From: Campanula takesimana
Lineage: Eukaryota > Streptophyta > Magnoliopsida > Asterales > Campanulaceae
DNA length: 64,000 nt
Assembly (NCBI GenBank): GCA_026119855.1
Contig: JAOWBW010001313.1
Location: 186,001 to 250,000 of the forward strand
Direction of reading: 5' to 3'
The notes beneath the pieces were generated by a model, which worked only from the letters and a program-made list of their open reading frames with translations, had not been told where the DNA came from and made no database searches. The position numbers were made by a program, and so were the translations under genes. Each line of letters begins with the position of its first letter. Position 1 is the first letter of the stretch. Shown one piece after another: positions 11,281-20,744 of this stretch.

Positions 11281-12895
11281 ATATGTATGCTGGGGCTTTG
11301 AAACTGACTTTTCATCTCGTATTTTGCAGGGTCCATTCCCGGATACCAGTGATGAATTCACGACATCAGAAATATTTCAAACTCGGGATGCGCTTCTTGC
11401 ACATGTACGGGAAATAGCGAGGGGTCGAAATATACACCTAGTTATACATAGATCGAGGAATAGACGTGGAAATAAACTAGCATATGCTTACATCACATGT
11501 CATTTTGGTGGACAACACAGGGCCGGAAGATCAAATAACATTAGGAAGACTAGTACAAAGAAAAGAGATTGGTCATGTTAATCTCGTGTAGGTATACATA
11601 ATCATGCCTTTCCTTTGTACCCGGAAGGTTTTCCTCTCGGGAAATTGACACCTGGGGAATATGACGCTGTGTGTACCGCAAGTGAATGTTCAGTGCGTCC
11701 AACTGCTACGGACTGTACTACTTGCAGTTTGTAGGTTTTACTTCCACCGGGCATAATTTCACAATAGCGTCTGCGTTCCTCAGGCATCAGAGTACGGGTG
11801 ATTACGAATGGGCATTGAACAATTTGCACAGTCTGTTTACACCTCCCCGGTTGCCTACAGTTTTTGTCACTGATCGTGAGTTGGGTTTCATCAGCGCTCT
11901 CCGTACAGTTTTTCCCCACACCGCACACTTCTTGTGTCGGAGGCATATCGAAATGAATGTTAGAAGGAAAGGGTTGGAGCATACAGGTAGCGAGGACTTC
12001 GCAGAATCATTCATGAGGACGTTCAATTATGCAATCTCAGCCCCTAACCCCGACGAATGGGACTTACGTTGGGCAGAGCTTCGTGACCGTTTCAGATCTT
12101 ATCCTGCACTATTGGATTACCTCCGCGAGACATGGCTTAATTTGTACTCTCAGAATATTCTGTCCATGCACACGGATGTGTAACACACTTCGGGACCCAT
12201 ACCACAAACAGGACTGAGGGTGAGCATAACAGGTTGAAGAAGGCATTGGGGTGCTTCTTCTACTTTTGACACACTGTTTAAAAAGGCTCATAAAATCATA
12301 GATATCCAGCTAAAAACTATCAAACAGGGTATGAATAGATCAAGGACCAGATATCCAATTGATTTGAGGACCCGCAATCTATATCGCAACATATTCACTA
12401 GAGTGTCAACGGTAGCCTTTCGCATTATCAGACAAGAGCATGATCGAATTCAGAAAATCAAGCAGCGTCATAATGGGGGTTATGTAATCACTGAGGCTGC
12501 CTGCGGATGTTACTACAGGCGGACACATGGACTTCCATGTAGTCATGAGATTGCACAGATAGAGGAGTGTCAGGGACGGATTGAGCTGTCCACGATTCAT
12601 GAGTTTTGGAAGAAGTTGGACATTGAAGTAGATAACCCTTCATCTAAGGAGCCTGAACCGGTAAGGAGACAGTTATTCAAAACGATGGAGCCGGATCATA
12701 TTTCAAAGCCGAATGAACCCCGGGCCGGAAGTTCCAGAGAACTGTCAGATTGGGAGCATACTAACAAATTTTTTGGAGTCCCCGCTCCACCAAACTCAAC
12801 TGGCAAAGGGTATATATCTTCATTCAATTATGTCTCAAATTTTTTGCTGTTGTATTGTTGCTGTTGTGCTGTTGTGTTGCTGCTACTGTTTAACT

Positions 12896-13022
12896 GCTGC
12901 TGATGTGTCTCGTGTAAATAAACACGAGACATATCTCGTGTTGTATTACACGAGACTTGTCACGTGTAATACAACACGAGATATGTTTCGTGTTTACTTA
13001 CACGAGACACATCAGCAGCAGC
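12896..13022. repeat. Palindrome cluster E, large inverted repeat in transposase-OTU intron
   Basis: Two arms of about 56 bases, beginning GCTGCTGATGTGTCTCGTGT, are inverted copies with only a couple of mismatches. Each arm holds smaller TCTCGTGT/ACACGAGA pairs. The whole lies in the intron between the SWIM and OTU exons. Confidence 0.9.
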
Positions 13023-14251
13023 ATCAATTTTTTTTAACACTTTCAAACAACAGTATGAATGCTTCTCACTCTTTTTTCTTTGCCCTATTTCAGGTCTAGA
13101 TGTGCATTCATTGCATCAACCCAAGCGAGTTCGGAGTCCACCCGCAAACGGAAATCACCTTCAGGACCCACACCACCTACCCCTGCTAGTACTACTACGT
13201 CTCATCCACCAGTAGCTCCTTCCGGTCGTGGGAGAGGACGGGGTCGAGGCCGAGGTCGAGGTCGAGGACGAGGACGGGATCAGGGTCAGGGTCGTGGAGA
13301 GGGAAATGGACAGCCCAATTATACTAGTTTATACAGCTCCCCGTATGTAGAGTCTTTTCCGCCTTTCATTACCCCGCGTATTGGAGGCATCATAGATGTG
13401 GCATCAGATGGACATTGTGGCTATAGAGCCGTAGCAGCACAGGTATACGGAGATGAGGAGAAGTGGGCTGAAGTGCGCACAGAATGTTACAATGAGGTGC
13501 TTGCTCGCCAAGACCTTTACGAAAGAGTTCTACCTTGGATATCGGTAAGAGAACTCTTACGTAAGATTGCTTGCTATAGCCGGACGGCGCCCAGTGATTA
13601 TTGGATGGAGCTCCCAGATCTTGGGCACATCATTGCCACGAGGTATAATGTGGCGTTCATTTCTTACTCGACTAGCGGTGGTATGTTATGCCTTCCAGTG
13701 ACTGCACCAGTACAACCACCGGTGAACACAGTTGTGGTGGGACAAGTCAATGGAAACCATTTTATAGCGGTATGAAACTTAATTGTCTCATCTATATTAG
13801 TTATATTTAGTTGTCTTACTTATATTCATTATATTTCATTGTCTTGTATTTAACTGTTATTACTTTTGCAGCTGCGCATGTTAGGCAATGATTACCCAAT
13901 ACCACCACCACCAAACCTTTATCGGAACCGCTGTGATCCAGCCGCAAGCCAACTACTCCTCCCATACCAAGATAGGATAGCAGAGTTCAGTCAACTCTAT
14001 GAGGAGGATACCGATGCAAGAAGACAAAGAAGATTACATATAGGATAGTATATGTGTAATGGTTTTTGATTTATCCAGTTTGTATGAATGTTTGAATTAT
14101 ATGCTTATCCTTGTTAACACTTTCATTTCGTATACAATTAGGCGATAGTATATGTGTAATGGTCTATTGATGTTTTGTGGAGATGTCCTATTTGAGAATC
14201 AAATTTCATTCCAAGTTATGTTTATTGTTGCTTTTGCAGTTGCGGTTCTCA

Positions 14252-14334
14252 TCTCGTGTGTACTTACACGAGATGTATCTCGTGTATATGTACACGAGAT
14301 GTAAGCTCTAATCTCGTGTAAGTATACACGAGAC
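14252..14334. repeat. Palindrome cluster F near right MULE end
   Basis: Three stem-loops of ATCTCGTGTN/NACACGAGAT type lie between the OTU stop codon and the right terminal repeat. Confidence 0.85.
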
Positions 14335-14344
14335 GTGCAAGGGC

Positions 14345-14399
14345 AGCGATGGAATTAAATGGGCTGTGTATTTACGGGGCTGTGTATATAGTTTTTGCC
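14345..14399 (-). repeat. Right terminal inverted repeat of the MULE
   Basis: Its reverse complement begins GGCAAAAACTATATACACAG, then CCCC, a spacer and ACACAGCCC, pairing with the left end. The second copy of GGTTATACT follows directly at 14400. Confidence 0.8.
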
Positions 14400-14408
14400 G
14401 GTTATACT
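14400..14408. repeat. Right 9-bp target duplication of the large MULE
   Basis: GGTTATACT, identical to 6480-6488. Confidence 0.85.
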
Positions 14409-14964
14409 ATTGGACCAATTGGGGTGCGCCGAGTCAGTTTTAGTGACGTGGTAATATGACATGGCGCTTAGTTATCTTTTAATTGGCTGATTTGATTGAA
14501 ACATGGTCCTCCATTCAAATGATTTTCATTTCTCCCTAGACTTATTAGTCTTATTTAATTTTTATGATTAATATAAATGAATTGTGATTAAATATTAATA
14601 TTAATTTTAATTTAATTATTTTACAAAATTATAAAAATTATTATTGATAAATTATTTAATGTTTATAATTTATATTTTTTTAGTATTTCACTGAAGTTGG
14701 TGATTAGATTGACATTAATATTTGATCAAAGTTTACTTGTGTTGACCATCAAAAATCAAAATAAGACTATTTTTTCAAAGACGATGTGATAATTTGTCAA
14801 TCAATGTTTACTTTTTATATACTCACTTCATACCAAAATAAATGTCACTAGTAGTTGTACGTTAGTACAAGAAAAAACTTTGACCAATTAATTTATATTG
14901 ACTTAACTATATTAATAAAATTATAAAAGTTGTTATTGATGCACAATTGTAAATAAGAAAATTT
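14409..14964. other. AT-rich spacer, no gene seen
   Basis: AT-rich DNA with words such as TTGACCATCAAAAATCAAAATAAGAC and CTCACTTCATACCAAAATAAATG that resemble decayed Stowaway-type MITE interiors. No coding region is supported. Confidence 0.5.
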
Positions 14965-14965
14965 T

Positions 14966-15129
14966 TTGGGGGAAACTAGTTCCTCCATAAGTTATAAAAA
15001 GTCTTGTTTTTATAGGGTTTAAGGTTTAGGATTTGGGGTTTCAGGTTTAGGTTTTAGGGTTTCAGGTTTAGGGTTTAAAGGTAAAAAACAAGACTTTTTA
15101 TAACTTATGGAGGAACTAGTTTCCTCCAA
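14966..15129. mobile_element. Foldback MITE with telomere-like loop
   Basis: Arms of about 45 bp (GGAAACTAGTTCCTCCATAA onward and its reverse complement ending near 15127) flank a loop made almost entirely of degenerate GGTTTAGG and GGGTTTCAG repeats. Confidence 0.75.
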
Positions 15130-15180
15130 AACACACTCTTGTAAATACTATCAATAACAATTGTAAATACTCCATTATGA

Positions 15181-15446
15181 TATTAAGGATATAAAATTAT
15201 TTTATATTTAGAGTTGTATATTTCCTATAGATTGTATTATTTACTTTCTATAGTTTATTCGATTTACTTTCTTAATAAAATTATTATTGTATGGTTTATA
15301 ACTTTCTTATGTATCTCGAATAGTTTGGGAAATACTCTACTCTCTTGTATAAAATGCTACTCTTGTGATTGATAATAATTGAGTCTTTCAGACTATTATT
15401 TTCTTCCTTGTATGATTGACTTCGTGTCTCCCTCTCTCTATTCTAT
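15181..15446 (+). mobile_element. Copia-type 5' LTR remnant
   Basis: It is similar over its length to 20457-20740: shared TTAAGGATATA start, CTATAGATTGTATTATTTACTTTC, ATACTCTTGTGATT-like text and TCCTTGTATGATTG. A primer-binding site follows directly at 15449, as expected after a 5' LTR. Confidence 0.7.
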
Positions 15447-15448
15447 GA

Positions 15449-15460
15449 TGGTATCAAAGC
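15449..15460 (+). other. Primer-binding site (initiator-Met type)
   Basis: TGGTATCAAAGC differs at one base from the usual Copia primer site TGGTATCAGAGC. A second copy at 15700-15711 comes from the local tandem duplication. Confidence 0.65.
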
Positions 15461-15469
15461 TTATAATCC

Positions 15470-15645
15470 ATAATGGTTTGGACTATGGACCCTAGGGCCC
15501 TGGGCTAAATAAAAAAACCCATAAATACCTAAGCGAGATTCAAAATTCCTTAAAAATCCATACATGTAGAGTGGGGATTGAACTTGAGACCAAACCCTTA
15601 TAAACATGGTCTTAACAACTGAACTAACAATTCATTTGTTCAGAC
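15470..15645 (-). mobile_element. tRNA-derived SINE-like segment, copy 1
   Basis: On the minus strand TAGTTCAGTTGTTAAGA fits an A box, and AAGTTCAATCCCC, about 40 bases on, fits a B box of an RNA polymerase III promoter. No clean target duplication was found, so its full extent is uncertain. Confidence 0.55.
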
Positions 15646-15720
15646 AATAAGGACAAAAATAAATGATTGACTTCGTGTCTCCCTCTCTCTATTCTATGAT
15701 GGTATCAAAGCTTATAATCC

Positions 15721-15892
15721 ATAATGGTTTGGACTATGGACCCTAGGGCCCTGGGCTAAATAAAAAAACCCATAAATACCTAAGCGAGATTCAAAATTCC
15801 TTAAAAATCCATACATGTAGAGTGGGGATTGAACTTGAGACCAAACCCTTATAAACATGGTCTTAACAACTGAACTAACAATTCATTTGTCT
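15721..15892 (-). mobile_element. tRNA-derived SINE-like segment, copy 2
   Basis: Same A-box and B-box arrangement as 15470-15645, duplicated together with the neighbouring primer-binding site rather than inserted separately. Confidence 0.55.
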
Positions 15893-16117
15893 TAAATTTT
15901 ACAATATTTATTATTAGTTCAGACAATAAGGACAAAAATAAATGAAAAAAAAAAAAAATGAGATTCACTACCAATTAATGAAATTCTATATTATTTACAA
16001 AAATATCAACTTCAAAAAATACAAAATTTCTATTTTTTTTATTTAAAAAGTTATAAAGATATTAAACACATAAAAATTGAATTATAATTGTGAAATACAA
16101 TAATTGGGAAGCTTTTA

Positions 16118-17625
16118 CATTTTTTTTTTCATTATTGCCTTCTAATAAAGTCACTTATTTACATAAATGCCACCAATCAAATCACTTATTTACATAATGC
16201 CACCAATTAAGAGTACAAAAAGATTACAATTTTTTAAGTTTTCTTAAAAAACATAAAATATCTCATAATTTATTAACTAGTACTCACATTTACTTAGGTA
16301 TAAGACTAAATTGTTCTTATGTCTGCTCCTATACGCAAGTATAAGACTATAATTACTCTTATACTTAAGGTATAAGAGTTATTTATTTATTTTTAACAAT
16401 TTTTCATATTTCATAAAATCATTTTAAAAAGTCTCATATTTCTATTAGCTCTCATACTGGAAGTATAAGACCAGATCTTGTCTTATACTAGAGGTATAAG
16501 AGTAACTACTTTCACATGTTTCACATTTTCTTAAATACCCTATACCTAAGATATGAGACTTGTAAATGGACTTTTATGACTGCTATTATGAGACCTGTAA
16601 ATTGTCTCATAATATCAGAGTTGCCATTTAGAGGTCTCATAACATAGTTATATGCCATTTAGAGGTCTCATAACATAGTTATAAGCCATTTTTAGGTCTC
16701 ATAATAGAGTTATGAGTCCATTCACAAGTCTCATAGTTGCCTCATAAGTCCTTTTATTTTTATAAAAGACCTGATGTAATGTGCTTGTTTTTATGACTCT
16801 AGTTTTATGTTTTACATATACTGTGGCTTTGGTATAAGACTATGGTCTCATGAAGCTGTTATGAGACCTGTTAATAGCTCTCATATTTTATTACTATTAA
16901 CTCTAATACTGGAAGTATAAGACTAGATCTAGTTTTATGTTTTATCAACGAGTTCACTCATATACTTAGGTATAAGACTTGTTCCTTCTTATAATTAAAG
17001 CGTAATAGTTTTTTTTCATGTTTTTCTTAAAATAAAAATAAAAATCATAAAAGTCTCATATTCTATTAACTAGTCCGCTCTTATAAGACCAGTTCTCGCT
17101 TGATGTATAAGAGTATTTATTTATTTATTCAAAATGTTTCACATTTTCGAAAAAAAAATATTTTTTAAAAGTCTCATATTTTGTTAATATTAACTCTTGT
17201 GCATGAAGTATAAGACTTGATTTTGTCTTATACTTGAGTTATAAGAGTCACTATTTTCTCATTTTTTTTTCAAAAACCATAAAAATATCTTTTAAAAAAA
17301 ATAATTTTTTTGACTCTTATAGTTTAACTATAAGACCCATTTTAGTCTTATAATTTAGCTGAGATATATGACTATAATTACTCTTATATCTAAAGTATAA
17401 TTGTAAAAAAAAAAAATTTTTTTAATCATATAGAAATCACATATTTTATAACTACTTCGCTCTTTTACTTAGGTATAAGACCATAAGTACTCTTATACTT
17501 AAGGTATAAGAGTTACTTAATTTATTTATTTTTCACAATTTTCACATTTTTAATAATAAGGGATTTATCTAGTGTCATTTATGTAAATAGGTGTCTTAAC
17601 TGAAGGGTAATAATGAAAAATATAT
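16118..17625. mobile_element. 1.5-kb inverted-repeat element filled by a diverged tandem array
   Basis: The left end (about 16118-16200: CATTATTGCCTTCTAATAAAG, CACTTATTTACATAAATGCCACC) is the inverted counterpart of 17560-17620 (GTGTCATTTATGTAAATAGGTG, GGTAATAATGAAAAA). There is no coding potential, so it is a non-autonomous element. The exact termini are unresolved because the Pack-MULE at 17637 abuts it. Confidence 0.65.
16250..17545. repeat. Diverged tandem array with GTATAAGAC/GTCTTATAC motifs
   Basis: Loosely repeated units of about 120-180 bp contain AGTCTCATATTNTATTAA, CTTAGGTATAAGAC, CTCTTATACTTAAGGTATAAGAG and TTTCACATTTT. The motif occurs on both strands, so neighbouring units can pair. 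Confidence 0.8.
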
Positions 17626-17636
17626 AAAAAATTCAA

Positions 17637-18938
17637 GAGCCAATTGCAATTTGGTTACCTGAGTTTTACAAAATTTTGCAATTGGTTACCAGGTTTGTCA
17701 AGGTTGCCATTGGGTTCCTGAATTTACTGAATCGGAGCAATCAGGTGTAAATCCCGTTACCCAGTTAAAAAAAATAACAAAATGGACATCATATGTGACA
17801 CACGTGATATCTTAAGGGGCATATACGTCATGTCGCTAAGAATTGAGTGGGTAGAAGAGGCACATTACATATTAACAAATAAAAAAAAAAACAAAAAAAA
17901 AAACACAAATCTCGTTCCCACCCAGATGCCCCAGACCCCCTTCTCCTTCCTTCCTTCCTTCCTTCCTTCTATGCCGCCGCCACCCATCGCCAACACCATT
18001 TAACGACCACCACAATCACCCCCTTTTTTTCCATCTACACTTTTCGATTTTAGAGGGGAAAAGAAAAAAAAACAAGATCTGAGTTTTCTCATGCAAAGAT
18101 CAAAATCAAATGTAAATCTTCTCAAGATTGTCGAAATTGAAACCGGATCCTAAAACTAAAAATCGCAGACAACATCCATCGCCGTCAGGTTCGTTAATCT
18201 CTCCGCCGCCCTCCTCCTCTGCTCTCAAATCTCGATCTGTTCTTGAATTCTTACCGATTTTTCATTGTTTGTAGATTTAAAGGAAATAATTTCGAACTAG
18301 TCATGTCTGTCGGCGAACTAGCTTGCACCTACGCCGATTTGGCCCTCCACGACGATGGCATCCCCATCACCGTAATTTTCTCACTTCTGTTTCTTGTGGT
18401 TTAGTTTTCATTGATGTAGGGCGGATGATTAACTTTGATTGATTTTGGTTTGTTCAGGCGGAGAAGATCGCCAAGTTGGTGAGCGCCGCCGGCCTAACCT
18501 TTGAACCCTACTGGCCTATGCTTTTTGCTAAGTTAGTGGAGAAGAGGAACATTGAAGACCTCATCACCATCGTTGGAGCTGGAGGAGGCGGTGCTGCTAT
18601 TGCTGTATCCGCTCCTTCTGCTATTTATGGATTTTTTTTGTTGATTTGAAAATCCATTGCAATTGGAATGGGTTTTGTGGTTGGTAGGTGGAAGAAACAG
18701 TATTGGAATGGGTTTTGCCAGTTTAGAATCTCTCAAACCTATGTGACATTTTTACCCTTGTTTAAAAGACATGTGAATCGCACATGATGTCCATTTTGTT
18801 AGTTTCTTAACTGGGTAACGAGATTTACACCTGATTGCTCCGGTTCAGCAAACTCAGGAACCCAATGGCAACCTTGACAAACCTGGTAACCAATTGCAAA
18901 AATTTGTAAAACTTAGGTAACCAAATTGCAATTGGCCC
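17637..18938. mobile_element. Pack-MULE with captured ribosomal protein P1 gene start
   Basis: Long inverted ends of about 170 bp (17637-17808 and 18766-18938) both carry CCAATTGCAATTTGGTTACC, CAATTGGTTACCAGGTTTGT and CAAAATGGACATCAT. The element is flanked by an exact 9-bp duplication, AAAATTCAA, at 17628-17636 and 18939-18947. Between the ends lie a leader, two exons and an intron of a 60S acidic ribosomal protein P1 gene, the classic layout of a gene-carrying Mutator element. Confidence 0.9.
18303..18649 (+). pseudogene. Captured N-terminal fragment of 60S acidic ribosomal protein P1
   Basis: Exon 1 (18303-18371) encodes MSVGELACTYADLALHDDG and ends in PIT. Exon 2 from 18458 encodes AEKIAKLVSAAGLTFEPYWP, MLFAKLVEKRN and VGAGGGG. 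This is the dimerisation domain of P1, the large-subunit stalk protein. After AAIAVSAPSA the text leaves the P1 family and reaches a stop at 18647-18649, so the predicted 86-residue product lacks the acidic C-terminal tail that binds translation GTPases. The intron borders are intact (ACC|GTAATT, TTCAG|GCG). Whether it is transcribed cannot be judged here. Confidence 0.88.
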
Positions 18939-18947
18939 AAAATTCAA

Positions 18948-19190
18948 ATACTAATTTTCACAATTAAAATTTAAATCCTTTGTAGGTTGTTAATATTTTT
19001 TTTCTAAAAATAGATTTAGATCTTTGATATTTATTAAATCTTGTTTTTTAATTTTTTGATATATCTTTTTACAAAATTTGAAGTTTTTGTGAATATTATA
19101 ACATCTATTTAATTGGTTGTGAAATCTCAATTATTGTGATTTATTTTGTCTAGAGTTATTATTATAGTGGATATTGTTAAACTAGTAACA
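18948..19190. other. AT-rich spacer
   Basis: No open frame or structured element was seen. Confidence 0.5.
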
Positions 19191-19194
19191 AATT

Positions 19195-19286
19195 GTGCAA
19201 TAGTTTAGTGGTTAAGGTATAGCTTTCCCAATGTTGGTCTTGGGTTCAAGACTTATTGGCAACATTTTTTTATTTTATTTTTTTTG
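19195..19286 (+). mobile_element. Short tRNA-like SINE fragment
   Basis: TAGTTTAGTGGTTAAGG fits an A box and GGGTTCAAGAC, 41 bases on, fits a B box, followed by a T-rich tract near 19263-19285. No clear target duplication was found. Confidence 0.55.
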
Positions 19287-19980
19287 TTATAAAACGGACG
19301 GATTGTTGTGGATCGGGTTTGCAGTGGGCTTAAGTGGTAGGTTTTGGGTTTGTATAGAATTTTGATCTGGCCATTGGGTGTAAGTGGACTTTTAGATCTC
19401 ATCTGGGTTTTTATGGAGAATGATTTGGACTGAGGGGCCCTCAAGGAATTATTCCTAATGGTTTCCTCTCCGCCAAAAACCGCTTCACCCTAAACTTGCT
19501 TCCGCCACTCCTACTTACACACCACAGTCAACTAAACACAACACAATGGCCCAACCCCTTCCCAAAATCCACGTACTTTAGGCCTCCTCACCTACGTGTC
19601 CCCTCATCACTCTTCTTCTCTTCAAATCACATATGTCTTGCTCAAAATTGAAACCCATAGCAGCCTACATACTACATACTATCTCAACTAAATCAAGGTT
19701 TAACACCAACACCCTCCTTCTTATCGATGATCATGAATAATCACAAAAACACACCTTAATCCTATTCATTTTCCTCCCCGTCTTCTTAACACCAACTACT
19801 GAAACCCCCTTATCTACTCAAAAGCATTCACCCTCCTTACGCTTATCAATTCAATTTTTGTTTCCCTCTACTCTTTAATTTGTTTGTTTTTTTCTTCGTT
19901 TTCTTTCAACAAAGAAAAAAAATCAGGCGATGCTATTGTGTCATATCCTTCTCTCTCTTGGCCACCATTTACCATCGTCA
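19287..19980. other. Copia interior region without recognisable gene
   Basis: Between the two LTR remnants, but no gag-pol motif was seen here. The sequence is moderately pyrimidine-rich with scattered stops. Confidence 0.45.
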
Positions 19981-19984
19981 TTGC

Positions 19985-20312
19985 GAAATAAAAAAAACTC
20001 AAATCCCGTTATTACAACGTAATATAAACAAACACCCCGTGATTACGACATAAAATAAACCATTTTCTCGTTATTGCGACGTAAATTAAAACCCCTTTCC
20101 CGTTACTGCGACGTAAAATTAAACCCAACATCCATCGTCATTGTGACGTAAAATCAAACCCAAAACCCCATCCTCGTATAGACGTAAAATTATCATCGTT
20201 GAGACGTAGTCGATAAGACATTCAAGTACACGTCATTGCGATGTAAATTGAAGTTGCGACGTAACGTCATTGCAACATAAAGCCGTCTTGCCGTGGTTGC
20301 GACGTACACTCA
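19985..20312. repeat. Degenerate minisatellite, CGTTATTGCGACGTAAA-type units
   Basis: About nine imperfect units of roughly 30-37 bp share CGTNATTGCGACGTAAA followed by a TNAACCC-like end. Copies decay toward the right. Confidence 0.75.
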
Positions 20313-20329
20313 ATCTCACACGTACCCCT

Positions 20330-20455
20330 ACTTGTACAAGTTGACATACAAGGTGACAGCACGTGTTCGACCCTTATCCTTCTTGCTAGAAGCTCGGTTC
20401 GCATCATTACTTTTCAAGATTGGGCTTGTCCAAAGATCGTCCATCTTGCGGGGGC
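20330..20455 (+). pseudogene. 3' end of Copia pol and polypurine tract, remnant
   Basis: The conceptual text ARFASLLFKIGLVQRSSILRG resembles the C-terminal end of plant Copia polyproteins (segment RFxxLxxKIGL). CTTGCGGGGGCA follows as a likely polypurine tract just before the 3' LTR. Confidence 0.5.
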
Positions 20456-20456
20456 A

Positions 20457-20740
20457 CATTAAGGATATAGAATCCTCATATATTTAGAATTGTATATTTA
20501 GTATATTTTCTATAGATTGTATTATTTACTTTCCTAGAGTTATTTGGTTTACTTTCCTAATAGGATTATTATTGTATAATTTGTAGTTTCCTTATATATG
20601 TAGAATAGTTTGAGAAGTACTCTACCCTCTTGTTTTAATATGATACTCTTGTGATTAATAATAGTTAAGTTTTACATACTATAATTATTTTCCTTGTATG
20701 ATTGGCTTAGTCTCTCTCACTCTCTCTCTCTATTATATTA
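20457..20740 (+). mobile_element. Copia-type 3' LTR remnant
   Basis: It matches the LTR at 15181-15446 over most of its length, including ATAGATTGTATTATTTACTT and TACTCTTGTGATTAATAATA. There is no primer-binding site after it, as expected for a 3' LTR. Confidence 0.7.
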
Positions 20741-20744
20741 CCCG

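Larger units (their letters stand above)
10825..14048 (+). pseudogene. MULE transposase with SWIM finger and C-terminal OTU protease domain, decayed
   Basis: This is a MuDR-like transposase gene. Exon 1 (10825 to about 10995) is acidic and has an in-frame TAA. Exon 2 begins near 11330 with a FAR1/MuDR-type DNA-binding region. The catalytic core is recognisable from FVGFTSTGHNF, FVTDRELGF (second Asp), CRRHIEMNV and NRTEGEHNRLK (probable Glu). The segment with the first Asp is missing around 11690-11720. A SWIM finger follows (CGC...HGLPCSHEIAQIE, 12505-12560). After an intron (about 12810-13093) the phase fits directly into an Arg-Gly repeat and an OTU domain with DGHCGYRAVA (Asp and Cys) and NGNHFIAL (His, across the intron at 13771-13871). 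Breaks: the exon 1 stop, a stop near 11580, and frameshifts around 12180 and 12260. From 12331 to 14048 the frame is intact. Confidence 0.82.
6489..14399 (+). mobile_element. 7.9-kb MULE carrying PMD and transposase-OTU genes (decayed)
   Basis: The element is bounded by an exact 9-bp duplication (GGTTATACT) and by inverted ends that share TATATACACAGCCCC followed by a second ACAGCCC block. It carries two plus-strand genes: a plant-mobile-domain gene (6769-9483) and a MULE transposase joined to an OTU protease domain (10825-14048). Both contain stops and frameshifts, so this copy is probably no longer autonomous. Six palindrome clusters and a 175-bp tandem array fill its noncoding parts. The terminal similarity is shorter and weaker than in the small elements at 17637 and 30471, so this insertion is older or has a different kind of end. 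Confidence 0.87.
15412..15945. repeat. Tandem duplication of LTR end, PBS and a SINE (~251-bp unit)
   Basis: Copy 1 (15412-15662) and copy 2 (15663 to about 15945) are almost identical. Copy 2 has an extra stretch of about 28 bases before TTCAGACAATAAGGAC. Each copy contains the end of the LTR, the primer site and a minus-strand tRNA-like segment. Confidence 0.9.
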
